Counted from the first letter of the stretch, positions 24,581 to 34,100 are shown. The stretch: 64,000 nucleotides of DNA from Paenibacillus sp. MMS18-CY102 (GCF_009789195.1 NZ_WSTC01000029.1:1-64000), one strand, 5' to 3'. Notes: generated from the sequence alone by a model not told the origin. Numbers and translations: made by a program.

Positions 24581-25342
24581 ATGAATCGTGAGCATATAAT
24601 AGGAGCGAATGCCGCTCAATTTCGGCGTGTGGTTTTGTTTGGGGACTATACCTCCCCACCTTATCACCCGCTACAAGGCATTGATAAAGAAGCCATTCAA
24701 CTGCTGGGCAGCGCCTATCGCGTCGACGCGTGCGAGGATTCGGATGTGTTTGTGGCTGGTTTATCGAGCCAAGTGGACGTATTGATCTCCTATGCAGATC
24801 GCTGGACAAGCACGTTAACGAATGAACAAGCGGACGGGTTGCTTGCTTTTGTTCAAGGCGGCGGAGGGCTCGTATCGCTGCATTGCGGGATTTCGCTAGC
24901 GAATCATGATCGCCTGCTGCCGTTGTTCGGCGCCAAATTCGTCGGCCATCCTGAGTTTCAGCCTTTATCGTTCTCGGTTGCTGCGGGAGCCAGGACGGTT
25001 AGCAATGAGGAAGCCCATGAAGGTCATGAGGGCGGTGTGGACCATGCAGGCTATACAGGTAACGAGGGCCATCCAAGTGATCAGCAGTTGGAAGCATCGC
25101 TTGCCCCTTTTGTTTTGGCTGAGGAGCCATATCAGTACGCATTTGTTGATGCACCGAATGGCGACCGCACTGTGCTGATGCACTATGAATACGAAGGGGA
25201 GCTATATCCGGCGGTGTGGACCCAAACTTACGGGCAAGGGCGAGTGATCAATGTGATGCCCGGCCATACGGTAGAGTCGTTGCAGCATCCAGCCGTTCAG
25301 AAGCTGCTTGTTGCTGCGGTGGAATGGGCGTCGAGAAGATAA
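24581..25342 (+). CDS. ThuA-like (trehalose-utilisation family) protein
   Basis: 253 residues of class-I glutamine-amidotransferase-like fold. FVQGGGGLVSLHCGISLANHDRLLPLFGAKFVGHPEFQPLSF is the ThuA hallmark (GGG-x-HC followed by GG/GHP), with a C-terminal TYGQGRVINVMPGHTVESLQHPAVQKLL. Members occur with sugar dehydrogenases; one relative takes part in trehalose or sucrose oxidation. The exact reaction is not established. A His/Glu/Gly-rich insert lies at about 145-170 (EEAHEGHEGGVDHAG). Probably cotranscribed with the SDR. Confidence 0.75.
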   Translation: MNREHIIGANAAQFRRVVLFGDYTSPPYHPLQGIDKEAIQLLGSAYRVDACEDSDVFVAGLSSQVDVLISYADRWTSTLTNEQADGLLAFVQGGGGLVSLHCGISLANHDRLLPLFGAKFVGHPEFQPLSFSVAAGARTVSNEEAHEGHEGGVDHAGYTGNEGHPSDQQLEASLAPFVLAEEPYQYAFVDAPNGDRTVLMHYEYEGELYPAVWTQTYGQGRVINVMPGHTVESLQHPAVQKLLVAAVEWASRR

Positions 25343-25360
25343 GGGAGCGTGCAGAACTGT

Positions 25361-25400
25361 GCAAAGCGGTCAGCAAATGATGCTGATCGCTTTTTTTGTT
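25361..25400 (+). terminator. Terminator after the SDR-ThuA genes
   Basis: AAAGCGGTCAGCA pairing with TGCTGATCGCTTT, then a T run. Confidence 0.88.
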
Positions 25401-25498
25401 TTGTACGCTCATTCGATCGATTGTTTTGTTCTTACACTCGATCGTTTGATGCTTTATTTGTACGTTTGCGCATTCCCTGCTGGTAGGGCGATGGTGCC

Positions 25499-25692
25499 GT
25501 TGCATTCCATACAATGAGATCGAGCAGGATCGGGCGAGCGGAAGATTGCCATTGCAAACCGTACAATGGGAAACCGCTTCCGAGGCGAAAAAGGGGCGTA
25601 TCAGCCCGCCTTGGCATAGTTATCATTGCACGATCTGCAATGGTCCGAGCATATCTAGCTTAAAAGGTGTGGGGCATTGTATAGAATGCAAT
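25499..25692. repeat. Four-dyad array, ATTGYA family, copy 2 (52-74-51 spacing)
   Basis: Dyads ATTGYA-N5-TRCAAT (first box GTTGCA) start at 25499, 25551, 25625 and 25676. It lies between two convergent terminators (25400 and 25796) with no gene. The spacing almost equals that of the array at 16708 (51-74-52), while the intervening sequence is unrelated. Confidence 0.85.
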
Positions 25693-25795
25693 GGAAGCGA
25701 GGGGGGAGGCAGTCCGCACTGGAGCCTGCAGCTTGTAGGGAGCGGACAGTTCGCGAGGTTGACCGCCGACGTGCGACCGAGCGTATTGCGCTAAC

Positions 25796-25834
25796 GCAAA
25801 AAGGCCGAGCGTTTCGAATCTGCGCTCGGCCTCT
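25796..25834 (-). terminator. Terminator of the xylR-like gene
   Basis: GGCCGAGCG hairpin with a T5 tail on the minus strand, just beyond the stop codon of the ROK gene. Confidence 0.88.
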
Positions 25835-25840
25835 CGAAAG

Positions 25841-27016
25841 TTATCCTACGTTCCGTACTTTGCCTAGGAACGCGTCAATCGCGTAACACGCAGCGCCGCG
25901 TACCGCCGAGCGGTCCTGCAGTTCCGCGAACAGGATGCGCATGCGCTCGCGGTGGTAAGGGAGCGTCCGCTGGTCGACCGCTTCCTGCAACGCAGCTTCG
26001 AGCCAGCGGCTGGCGCGGCTGACGCGGTTGCCGATGATGACAACGTTCGGATTGAACACGTTAACGATGTTCGTGATGCCCGCTCCGAGATAGTTACCGA
26101 TGGAGCGGAACAGTTCAATCGCGCGCTCATCGCCTGCGTCGGCAGATGCGATCAGCCCGTCGAGCTCATCCGGCAGGCCGAGCTGGGCTGCGCGTTCGAG
26201 CAATGCATTTTCTGAAGCGTACAGCTCCCAACAACCGCGATTGCCGCAGCGGCAAGGCTTGCCGTCATATTCGATCGAGAGATGGCCAAGTTCACCAGAG
26301 AAACCGGAAGCACCTTTATACAGCTCTTTGTTCAAAATAATGCCCGTCCCGATCCCGATTCCGACGCTAACGTAAATTTGATGCGGAATGCCACGGCCTG
26401 CGCCATACTTCTGCTCGCCTTGCGCGCCTGCATTCGCCTCATTATCAATCGTCACTGGCACGCTGAACCGCTCCTCAACTAGGCGTTGCAACTCAACGCG
26501 TTCCCATGCCAAATTGGGCGCGAACAGTATTGTTCCCTCGTCATCGACAATACCGGGCACGCCGATCCCGATGCCTACGATACCGTAAGGGCTATCCGGG
26601 GCAAGTGCAATAAGCTCTTCTATACAAGAGGTGAGCTGCTTCAAGCCGGAAGCCATGTCGGGACGCTTCATCGGCCACTCGCGTTCTTCCACTACATTGC
26701 CGAGCAGGTCGGCCAGCACGCCGCGAACGTAGTTAACGCCAAGGTCGATGCCGACGGCATAGCCGGCCTTCGCATTGAACAGCAGCATGACCGGCTTGCG
26801 TCCGCCATTGGATTCGCCTTGGCCTATTTCCTCGACGAGGTGGGATTCAATTAAATCCAGGACAAGGCTGGACACCGTCGCTTTATTCAAACCCGTTTGT
26901 TCGGATATTTGCGCACGCGAGATCATGCTGTTCTTAAGTACGGAGTCGAGCACAATCGCGGTATTTATTTTTTTGATCATCGTTTGATCGCCGGTAGGCT
27001 TTGCTTTTGCCATCAT
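25841..27016 (-). CDS. xylR: ROK-family xylose repressor
   Basis: 391 residues: N-terminal winged helix (IVLDSVLKNSMISRAQISEQTGLNKATVSSLVLDLIE), then a ROK sugar-kinase-like domain with GIDLGVNYVRG and the zinc motif CRCGNRGCWELYAS near residues 250-265. Length and order fit XylR. It is divergent from xylAB, and a perfect Bacillus-type xyl operator lies in the 301-bp intergenic region. It represses xylAB until xylose binds. The start is the first of two adjacent ATGs, seven bases after AGAGGA. Confidence 0.93.
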   Translation of the reverse strand: MMAKAKPTGDQTMIKKINTAIVLDSVLKNSMISRAQISEQTGLNKATVSSLVLDLIESHLVEEIGQGESNGGRKPVMLLFNAKAGYAVGIDLGVNYVRGVLADLLGNVVEEREWPMKRPDMASGLKQLTSCIEELIALAPDSPYGIVGIGIGVPGIVDDEGTILFAPNLAWERVELQRLVEERFSVPVTIDNEANAGAQGEQKYGAGRGIPHQIYVSVGIGIGTGIILNKELYKGASGFSGELGHLSIEYDGKPCRCGNRGCWELYASENALLERAAQLGLPDELDGLIASADAGDERAIELFRSIGNYLGAGITNIVNVFNPNVVIIGNRVSRASRWLEAALQEAVDQRTLPYHRERMRILFAELQDRSAVRGAACYAIDAFLGKVRNVG

Positions 27017-27185
27017 TGAGCCATCCTCTGCTGGACTAGTAGTTGCTTGATCGTTCTATTGTAGCACACTCGCACACGTTTGTTTAGTCATTAAACGAAG
27101 TGGGGGGCATATCTAAGTGTTGGCGTATGCGATGCCTGCCATTCGGCCAGAATACGGCGGTATACGAAATGAAAATTGGATAAAA

Positions 27186-27218
27186 AAACTTAGTTTGTTT
27201 AATAGACAAACTAAGTTT
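27186..27218. promoter_or_regulatory. xyl operator (XylR-binding palindrome)
   Basis: Two perfect 13-bp arms (AAACTTAGTTTGT and ACAAACTAAGTTT) around 7 bp, the same arms as the known Bacillus xylO. It overlaps the -35 region of the xylA promoter. A weaker CGTTT..AAACG dyad near 27078-27098 lies in front of xylR and could serve autoregulation. Confidence 0.9.
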
Positions 27219-27232
27219 AGTAGTGGTATGCT
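27203..27232 (+). promoter_or_regulatory. Promoter of xylAB
   Basis: TAGACA, 18-bp spacer and TATGCT; the -35 is inside the right half of the operator, so XylR binding would exclude RNA polymerase. Confidence 0.6.
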
Positions 27233-27248
27233 GTCGGTATAGCAAACA

Positions 27249-27262
27249 ATACAGCGTTTTCA
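27249..27262 (+). promoter_or_regulatory. Possible catabolite-responsive element (cre) of xylAB
   Basis: The right half AGCGTTTTCA is a perfect cre half-site; the left half is degenerate (8 of 11 consensus bases overall). Position just downstream of the promoter suits CcpA roadblock control. Confidence 0.45.
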
Positions 27263-27317
27263 ACAATCATCTTTCATCATCTAAACGTTCGTTAATCCAA
27301 AGGAGGATTTCGCAATT

Positions 27318-28631
27318 ATGGCATATTTCGCTAACATCCCAACAATCAAATTCGAGGGCAAAGGCTCCGATAATCCACTGGCATTCAAACATTATGATCC
27401 GAACCAAGTCGTGCTTGGCAAAACAATGGAGGAGCATCTCCGTTACGCAGTCGCTTACTGGCATACGTATACAGCAGACGGCACAGATCCATTCGGTGCA
27501 GGCACGGCTGTACGCGACTGGGACAAACTAAGCGGTCTCGACAAAGCGAAAGCGCGCGTCGAAGCAAACTTCGAGTTCATGGAGAAGCTGAACATTCCGT
27601 ATTACTGCTTCCATGACCGCGATATCGCGCCAGAAGGCAGCACGCTTCAAGAAACGAACAAAAACCTCGACGTTATCGTCGCAATGCTCAAAGACAACAT
27701 GAAAGCCTCTGGCAAAAAGCTGCTGTGGAACACGGCAAACATGTTCACAAACCCACGCTTCGTACACGGCGCAGGCACGACGAGCAACGCTGACGTATAC
27801 GCTTATGCTGCGGCACAGCTGAAGAAGGGCTTGGAAACAGGCAAGGAGCTCGGCGCTGAAAACTATGTTTTCTGGGGCGGCCGCGAAGGCTATGAAACGC
27901 TTTTGAACACGGATATGAAGCTGGAGCTCGACAACCTTGCCCGCCTGTACCATATGGCGATTGCTTATGCGAAGGAAATCGGCTTCGACGCGCAATTTTT
28001 GATTGAGCCTAAGCCGAAAGAGCCGACGAAGCACCAATACGACTTCGATGCCGCGACGACGATTTCGTTCCTGCAAAGCTACGGCCTGAAGGATCACTTC
28101 AAGCTGAATCTCGAAGCCAACCATGCGACGCTCGCAGGCCACACGTTCGAGCACGAAATCCGCGTTGCAGCAATCAATGGCATGTTGGGCTCGCTCGATG
28201 CGAACCAAGGCGACCTGCTCCTCGGCTGGGATACGGATGAGTTCCCAACAGACCTGTACTCGACGACGCTTACGATGTATGAAGTGCTCAAAGCTGGGGG
28301 CCTTGGCCGCGGCGGCGTGAACTTCGATGCGAAAGTTCGCCGCGCTTCGTTCGAGAATGAGGATCTGTTCCTTGCTCACATCGCAGGCATGGATAGCTTC
28401 GCTTGGGGCCTCAAAGCAGCAGCTAAGCTGATCGAAAACCGCGTCTTTGACAGCGTTGTTGAAGAACGTTACAGCAGCTTCAAGAGCGGCATCGGCGCCG
28501 AAATCGTATCGGGCAAAGCAACGCTTGCATCGTTGGAGCAATACGCGCTGCAAAACAACCCAATCGTGAACAAATCGGGCCGCCAAGAGCGCATCAAGCT
28601 GCTGCTTAGCGAAATTATTTTCAGCGTATAA
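27318..28631 (+). CDS. xylA: Xylose isomerase
   Basis: 437 residues, the class II length. [16 protein letters not shown] carries the catalytic His and Asp; [34 protein letters not shown] and [18 protein letters not shown] hold the metal-binding Glu, Asp and His ligands. It converts D-xylose to D-xylulose in the cytoplasm. Preceded by AAAGGAGG; under the XylR operator; xylulokinase follows in the same operon. Confidence 0.97.
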   Translation: MAYFANIPTIKFEGKGSDNPLAFKHYDPNQVVLGKTMEEHLRYAVAYWHTYTADGTDPFGAGTAVRDWDKLSGLDKAKARVEANFEFMEKLNIPYYCFHDRDIAPEGSTLQETNKNLDVIVAMLKDNMKASGKKLLWNTANMFTNPRFVHGAGTTSNADVYAYAAAQLKKGLETGKELGAENYVFWGGREGYETLLNTDMKLELDNLARLYHMAIAYAKEIGFDAQFLIEPKPKEPTKHQYDFDAATTISFLQSYGLKDHFKLNLEANHATLAGHTFEHEIRVAAINGMLGSLDANQGDLLLGWDTDEFPTDLYSTTLTMYEVLKAGGLGRGGVNFDAKVRRASFENEDLFLAHIAGMDSFAWGLKAAAKLIENRVFDSVVEERYSSFKSGIGAEIVSGKATLASLEQYALQNNPIVNKSGRQERIKLLLSEIIFSV

Positions 28632-28752
28632 TCGATATTAAGCACCACCGGTGCATTGGATTGAAGCAAACGCGCATGCGTATAAAATAAAGCTCAAAAA
28701 AGTCGGCTGCAAAGCTGGCTTTTTGGCCTATACAGGGGAGAATTGGCGGACG

Positions 28753-30249
28753 ATGGGTTACGTAATTGGCATCGACTTAGGAACTAGCGCGGTGAAGGCA
28801 TTGCTCGTCGATCAGGAGGGCGCGGTTCGCGGCGAGGCTTCGCGTGCGTATCCGCTCTTTCACGAGCATACGGGCTGGAGTGAGCAGAAGCCGGATGATT
28901 GGGTGGAGGCAACGATTGAAGCGTTGAAGGAATTGTCGGAAGCATCAGGCATTAACCCGACTGAAATTGAAGGCATTAGCTTCTCAGGACAAATGCACGG
29001 GCTTGTTCTGTTGAATTCCGAAGGCAATCCTGTGCGCAACGCGATTCTATGGAATGATACGCGCACGACGGCGCAATGCCGGGAGATCGAGCGCACGCTT
29101 GGCGACAAGCTGCTTGGCATTACGCGCAATCCAGCGCTTGAAGGATTCACGCTGCCCAAAATTTTATGGGTTCGCCAGCACGAGCCGCAAGCTTTCGAAC
29201 AAGCTGAGCTTTTCTTGCTGCCGAAGGATTATGTGCGATTCTGCCTAACAGGCAAACTGCATATGGACTACTCCGATGCGGCAGGCACGCTGCTGCTTGA
29301 CGTAGCGAACAAGCATTGGAGCGCTGAGGCGCTGCAAGCGTTCGGCCTGCCCGCATCGTTCTGTCCGGCACTCGTCGACTCGCATGCACAAGTCGGCACT
29401 TTACTGCCTGCCGTTGCAGAACGCTTAGGCTTGCCCGCTTCGGTAAAGGTATTCGCCGGCGGCGCGGACAACGCGTGCGGGGCAATCGGCTCCGGCATTT
29501 TATCCGAAGGGCTCACCCTGTCGAGCATCGGCACGTCCGGCGTTATCTTAAACTACGAGAATGACAAGAATGCTGACTTCGCGGGCAAAGTCCACTTCTT
29601 TAACCATGGCAAAGAAAATGCATTTTACGCCATGGGCGTCACGCTCGCAGCAGGCTACAGCCTCAGCTGGTTCAAGAACACATTTGCTGCAGGGGAATCG
29701 TTCGATCAACTGCTCGATGGTGTTGGCGAGGTGAAGCCTGGCGCTGGCGGCCTGCTGTTCACGCCTTATCTTGTTGGCGAACGGACGCCGCATGCGGACG
29801 CGAACATTCGCGCTAGCTTTATTGGCGTGGATGGCTCGCATCGACGCATTGATTTTGCCCGTGCGGTTATGGAGGGCATCACCTTCTCGCTGAACGAGTC
29901 CGTGGACCTTTTCCGGAAGGCTGGCAAGAAGGTCGAGACGATTATCTCAATCGGTGGCGGCGCGCAAAATCCAGCCTGGCTCCAAATGCAAGCCGATATC
30001 TTCAACGCGACGGTCGTCGCACTGGAGAACGAGCAAGGTCCAGGGCTTGGCGCGGCGATGCTTGCTGCGTACGGCTGCGGCTGGTTCGCCAACTTGGACG
30101 CTTGCGCGGAACAGTTCGTGAAGCGAGGCGCATCTTATGCGCCGAACGCGGAAGCGGTGGAGACGTATGCCGGCTTGTTCCGCCTCTATCAGCAAGTGTA
30201 TGAGCAAACCAAGGGCTTGAACGAAGCGCTGGCTGCTTACCGCAAGTGA
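28753..30249 (+). CDS. xylB: Xylulokinase
   Basis: 498 residues, FGGY carbohydrate kinase. YVIGIDLGTSAVKALLVD is the N-terminal phosphate loop, SGQMHGLVLL and LWNDTRT are xylulose-specific, and the C-terminal IISIGGGAQNPAWLQMQADI closes the ATP site. Start at the ATG at 28753, 121 bp after xylA; an in-frame ATG/GTG at 28651 would add non-homologous residues. Phosphorylates D-xylulose to xylulose 5-phosphate for the pentose phosphate pathway. Confidence 0.95.
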   Translation: MGYVIGIDLGTSAVKALLVDQEGAVRGEASRAYPLFHEHTGWSEQKPDDWVEATIEALKELSEASGINPTEIEGISFSGQMHGLVLLNSEGNPVRNAILWNDTRTTAQCREIERTLGDKLLGITRNPALEGFTLPKILWVRQHEPQAFEQAELFLLPKDYVRFCLTGKLHMDYSDAAGTLLLDVANKHWSAEALQAFGLPASFCPALVDSHAQVGTLLPAVAERLGLPASVKVFAGGADNACGAIGSGILSEGLTLSSIGTSGVILNYENDKNADFAGKVHFFNHGKENAFYAMGVTLAAGYSLSWFKNTFAAGESFDQLLDGVGEVKPGAGGLLFTPYLVGERTPHADANIRASFIGVDGSHRRIDFARAVMEGITFSLNESVDLFRKAGKKVETIISIGGGAQNPAWLQMQADIFNATVVALENEQGPGLGAAMLAAYGCGWFANLDACAEQFVKRGASYAPNAEAVETYAGLFRLYQQVYEQTKGLNEALAAYRK

Positions 30250-30296
30250 CTGGGGATGCGATTCGCAACACATCATATTCGACCATAGCCTAATAT

Positions 30297-30354
30297 CAAC
30301 AAAGCCCGCTCTTTCCAGGCCCTATTCAGGGTGGAAAAGAGCGGGCTTTGTTCG
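30297..30354. terminator. Bidirectional terminator between xylB and the PAS-HTH gene
   Basis: About 20-bp stem (AACAAAGCCCGCTCTTTCC and complement with one bulge) with A and T flanks on both sides. Confidence 0.88.
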
Positions 30355-30370
30355 TGTATAGCGATTTCTA

Positions 30371-31282
30371 TTAAACGCCGTAACTGTAGCTATAGTTTCC
30401 CCAAATTTCCTCGGGAACGACACCAAGCTCGCCGGCGATCAGCTCTGCGGTTAGCCGCTTTGGTTTTTTGATTTTGCCATTGCGGATCTTCGAGATTGTC
30501 GTTAATGAAATATGCGTAGAACGCGCAAGCTCCGTCACAGAGACATTCTTAGCGGTCATGAGCACGCGAAGCTTGAAGGAGGAGTCGACTTCCTCTTGCT
30601 GCTGTTCCAGGCTGTGGAGCACGATAGCCGTGCTTTTCAGTGCGCCGTGCCAGTGGTGGAACGTCAAGATAACTGCACGGGCCATGTAAGATTCGTTGCC
30701 CAGCTCGATGCTGAAGGAGCATGGCTGAGCGGTCCGATTCGCCGATGCATAATCCATTGCACGTTTCACCAACCGCAAATCGCCTTCATTGACGAACTGA
30801 AACGCATGCTGGTGAAGGAATTGCTTTGAATCGTAGCGAACTGGTGTAATATAGCTCATCATGGCGCGAATGGAATGGTCTGGGTTAAGAATGACGGAAC
30901 CGATGGCGCGTTCTTCCCGAATGATAGACTCTATCCATCGCTGTTCGGACACATCATGGAGTACAATAGCGAATAAGAGTGATTTCTCGTCTGCGCCAAT
31001 TCGAATGGCTTCAACCTGCACGTCGAAGTCCATGCCTCGAACCGTTCGGAATAGGCAACTGGCGGAAGTTGTTTTGGCATCTGCCAGTTCAGCTAATCGA
31101 TGGAATAGGCCGGATCCGTCTTTGTCGGGAAATAAGCGGTTTGGACTGGTGCCCAGCAGCTCGTGTTTGCGGTAACCGCTCCATTCGCTGAAGGCATCAT
31201 TCATATCAATAATGCTAATGGAATCCGATGAAGCATCGGCAATGAAGATGGGATCGGGACAGAACGTGAAAACGTCGTACAT
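30371..31282 (-). CDS. PAS-domain regulator with C-terminal XRE-type HTH
   Basis: 303 residues. Residues 1-115 are a PAS domain (CPDPIFIADASSDSISIIDMNDAFSEWSGYRKHELLG, ending VVLHDVSEQR). A second PAS-like segment covers about 120-225. Residues 240-300 form a Cro/C1 helix-turn-helix (MTAKNVSVTELARSTHISLTTISKIRNGKIKKPKRLTAELIAGELGV). There is no signal peptide, so it is probably a cytoplasmic one-component sensor of redox or a small ligand. PAS first and XRE HTH last is not a common order. The ATG follows GAGGTG. It is divergent from ecsAB and could regulate it. Confidence 0.8.
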   Translation of the reverse strand: MYDVFTFCPDPIFIADASSDSISIIDMNDAFSEWSGYRKHELLGTSPNRLFPDKDGSGLFHRLAELADAKTTSASCLFRTVRGMDFDVQVEAIRIGADEKSLLFAIVLHDVSEQRWIESIIREERAIGSVILNPDHSIRAMMSYITPVRYDSKQFLHQHAFQFVNEGDLRLVKRAMDYASANRTAQPCSFSIELGNESYMARAVILTFHHWHGALKSTAIVLHSLEQQQEEVDSSFKLRVLMTAKNVSVTELARSTHISLTTISKIRNGKIKKPKRLTAELIAGELGVVPEEIWGNYSYSYGV

Positions 31283-31341
31283 CTGCTGGCACCTCGTTTG
31301 CGTAAGGTTATGTAACGATTAACCGATTGAAATACATGTAA

Positions 31342-31370
31342 TTGAATTGTAGCACAATTGATGTTATAAA
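31342..31370 (+). promoter_or_regulatory. Promoter of ecsAB
   Basis: TTGAAT, 17-bp spacer and TATAAA, 46 bp before the ATG at 31416. Confidence 0.65.
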
Positions 31371-31415
31371 ACCTGACATCAGTTAATTAAATTTGTTAGG
31401 AATGGTGAGCTTCGT

Positions 31416-32150
31416 ATGGAAACAACAGCAATTGAACGTGCAGAAGGCAACCTAGCGCTTGAAGTGCAAATTCAACAAGCGGGGTATGAAGAAGGAAAAG
31501 CGATCGTGCACGATATTTCGTTCAATGTTCGCCAAGGGGAGCTCGTTGCGTTGATCGGGCCCAATGGGGCCGGCAAAAGCACGACTGTAAAAGGTGTAAT
31601 CGGGATGCTGCGGCATATGTCCGGCAAAGTGAAGATCGGCAATGGGGAAGGGCGGTACGCATACGTTCCTGAGCAGCCGGTGTTGTACGACTATATGACG
31701 CTATGGGAGCATCTTCGGCTGGCAGCGTCCGTGTTTCATATGGAAGAGGCTCAGTTTGAAGAGCGGGCGGAGCGGCTGCTGGAACGGTTCCGCATGTCGG
31801 GGGTGCGCCACAACCTGCCGTCGTCGTTCTCCAAAGGGATGCAGCAAAAAACGATGCTCATCATCGGTTTTATGCTTCAACCGGATGTCTATATCGTGGA
31901 TGAGCCGTTCGTTGGCCTAGATCCGCGTGCGACGATGGAGTTTCTTGAGTTATTGGAATCCGAGCGGCAGCGTGGGGCAGGCATTCTAATGTCTACCCAC
32001 GTTCTGGATACAGCGGAGCGAATCGGCGAGCGCTTCGTTCTTATTGATAATGGGACAGTTGTGGTGAGCGGGTCTTTATCTGATATTCGCACACAGTCGG
32101 GCGGCGGGCCTGAGGATTCATTATTCGCATGCTTCAGCAGGTTGACTTAA
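31416..32150 (+). CDS. ecsA: ABC transporter ATP-binding protein EcsA
   Basis: 244 residues with Walker A GPNGAGKST, Walker B VYIVDEPFVGLDP and a degenerate signature SFSKGMQQK, the EcsA variant. YAYVPEQPVLYDYMTLWEHLRLAASVFHM also matches EcsA. With EcsB it forms an exporter that influences regulated intramembrane proteolysis (RasP), secretion and competence in Bacillus. The ecsB gene follows after one base. No ecsC or hit gene is present here. Confidence 0.88.
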   Translation: METTAIERAEGNLALEVQIQQAGYEEGKAIVHDISFNVRQGELVALIGPNGAGKSTTVKGVIGMLRHMSGKVKIGNGEGRYAYVPEQPVLYDYMTLWEHLRLAASVFHMEEAQFEERAERLLERFRMSGVRHNLPSSFSKGMQQKTMLIIGFMLQPDVYIVDEPFVGLDPRATMEFLELLESERQRGAGILMSTHVLDTAERIGERFVLIDNGTVVVSGSLSDIRTQSGGGPEDSLFACFSRLT

Positions 32151-32151
32151 G

Positions 32152-33537
32152 ATGGCAGAGATGACGAGTGGAAGCCAAGAAGAAGCAACTGTAGCGAAGA
32201 TGGAGCAAGTGCCTGCGACCCGCCCGATTCGAACGCCAGCAGCGTTGTTCCGCAGGCGTGTAGGCCAGCATTTGCGATGGCAGTGGCTAGTATGGCGGAC
32301 GGTTATTGACTGGACGGTTTGGGTGTATGTGTTTATTCCGGCGGCGCTGTATGGCGGAAGCATTTATCGCCATTGGTGGAAGGCGCCTCCCGAATGGATG
32401 GTTAACTTGCGGTTAGGCACGTTCGCGGCGATCTTCGCTGTTATTTTGTTCAGCATGGGACGGCTTCGAACCTTTATAGAAGAGCCCGATGCGATCATGC
32501 TGCTGCAGCGGCCGAAGTGGCTGAGCGGTTTGCGCCTTCGGGGTGCATTATATAGCATGTTCTGGCGGTTGCTGTTTGCGGCTGCACCTATTGCTGTGAC
32601 GCTTGTTTGGTCGGTGCAGGTGAAGGGGCTGTCTGCTGGGCAGATTTCGTTATGGTACGTTCTGACGGCTGCCATCGCGATTGTTGCGATTTCGCTGCGC
32701 AGCATTATTGAAGCGAACCTGCAAGGCTTGCGGCGGACGATATTGTTATGGACATTGGCAAGTTTGCTTACGGTAGGATATACATGGTTAATCCCAGGGC
32801 TGCTTGGCGGTGGCGTTAATGAGCCGGCTAGCCGGCATACGCAGGTGCAGGCGGCGGGGCTCACGGGGCTAGCAGTTGCTGCGGGCATTGCTCTTGCTGC
32901 GGCAGCAGTGGGCTTCTTGCTCCGATTGCGGTTCCACGGCACGCTGCAAGCTGATATTGAGAGCGAGCGGGCGTCTCGTTTAACGTTGTCCTCGCTCGTG
33001 CTAAGGCAGATTGCGCCCGTTAAGCGTCCGCGCCCGATGCGGACGAGACCGGTTTTGTTTAGCCGATCAGGACGGTTAATCCGTGGTAACGGGCAGCAGG
33101 CGATTATTGCCGACTCGTTTATGAAATCGCTGCTGCGCAAAATCGAATATGTACGGCTGCTTCTCCTATTTTATGTTATTTCGACAGTTGCGTTGTTGAT
33201 TGCTCCAGGCTGGATTGCAGCCATTGGCGCTTTGGTGCTTCCGCTTATTGGAACCGTGTGGGCGAGAGACCGGTTTGAAGGATGGATGGAGGAGCCGTTC
33301 ATCAAAGGCTTCGCATGGGACGCCGGATCAGTAAAAGAAGGCATGGAGAAGTCGCTAATATACTTGTTGGTGCCACTTGCGGCGTTGCTGGGAGGGCTGG
33401 CAGGCTGGAAGGCGACGGGCATCATAGGTGCAGTATTTGGGATTGGCATCGGCTATTTGTGGCTGGCTATCATATTGCTGCCCCTGCTCTTATTCGCAAG
33501 CGAAATTCGCCGCCAGAAGAAACAACGGGCTGACTAG
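32152..33537 (+). CDS. ecsB: ABC transporter permease EcsB
   Basis: 461 residues with about eight to ten hydrophobic helices in two groups, separated by a long basic cytoplasmic loop (about 255-310). AALFRRRVGQHLRWQWLVWRTVIDWTVWVYVFIPAALYG near the N terminus and LLQRPKWLSGLRLRGALYSMFW are EcsB-like. It is the membrane part of EcsAB. Compared with B. subtilis EcsB (about 408 residues) it is somewhat longer, mostly at the N terminus and the central loop. Confidence 0.82.
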   Translation: MAEMTSGSQEEATVAKMEQVPATRPIRTPAALFRRRVGQHLRWQWLVWRTVIDWTVWVYVFIPAALYGGSIYRHWWKAPPEWMVNLRLGTFAAIFAVILFSMGRLRTFIEEPDAIMLLQRPKWLSGLRLRGALYSMFWRLLFAAAPIAVTLVWSVQVKGLSAGQISLWYVLTAAIAIVAISLRSIIEANLQGLRRTILLWTLASLLTVGYTWLIPGLLGGGVNEPASRHTQVQAAGLTGLAVAAGIALAAAAVGFLLRLRFHGTLQADIESERASRLTLSSLVLRQIAPVKRPRPMRTRPVLFSRSGRLIRGNGQQAIIADSFMKSLLRKIEYVRLLLLFYVISTVALLIAPGWIAAIGALVLPLIGTVWARDRFEGWMEEPFIKGFAWDAGSVKEGMEKSLIYLLVPLAALLGGLAGWKATGIIGAVFGIGIGYLWLAIILLPLLLFASEIRRQKKQRAD

Positions 33538-33611
33538 ACTGGGCTTCGTATGGGCATCGTAATCTGGTAAAGGGTTCTAATCAGATATCCATGCGAAAAG
33601 GGGAATGAAGC

Positions 33612-34043
33612 ATGAGTAGCACAGATAACTCCGCTTTGCTGTTCCAATTTGCCGATGATGCCAGCGCAGCTGATGCAAGTGAAACGTTGCAAGAATTCGG
33701 CTATGATCCGGTCGCGCATGAGGACGGGCGGCTGCATATTCATCTAGAGGGCAGCGATTTAACGTCGGCATTGGAGATCGCGCTCTCCCATGGCGGGGAG
33801 CTAGTGGAGCAGCAGCCGATGGAGTCTACAGCTTTGGCGGGTACCGCTTATGGCATAGATGGGATTCCGATCCCAGCGCATACCGTGAACGAGGATTGGA
33901 CTGAGGCGTACGCGGCGGGGGACAGCAACGAAAAGAATCAGCCAGATGGGCTGTCCAATTGGGACGATGACGCCCCCGATGCGGACGACTATCGGCCGGA
34001 TGGCGGCTCTTATGACTACATATCCGGCGATGTCCATATTTGA
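33612..34043 (+). CDS. Hypothetical acidic protein
   Basis: 143 residues, not recognised. The N-terminal 60 (LLFQFADDASAADASETLQEFGYDPVAHEDGRLHIHLEGSDLTSALEIALSHGGEL) look like a small alpha/beta ferredoxin-like (ACT/HMA-like) unit. The C-terminal half is low complexity and very acidic (NWDDDAPDADDYRPDGG). No Cys, signal peptide or membrane helix. A good ribosome site (AAAGGGGAATGAAGC) and normal codon use support it as real. It stands alone, 74 bp after ecsB, closed by its own terminator. Confidence 0.65.
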   Translation: MSSTDNSALLFQFADDASAADASETLQEFGYDPVAHEDGRLHIHLEGSDLTSALEIALSHGGELVEQQPMESTALAGTAYGIDGIPIPAHTVNEDWTEAYAAGDSNEKNQPDGLSNWDDDAPDADDYRPDGGSYDYISGDVHI

Positions 34044-34100
34044 TGGAGCGGCCAGGCTTAGCGAATGGTTTCAGCTGTGGCCCCGCAGATCGGTGAAAGT

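Noticed and set aside
27528-28586. Long minus-strand frame opposite xylA
   Set aside because: Mirror of a highly biased coding strand; no ribosome site and no recognisable domains.
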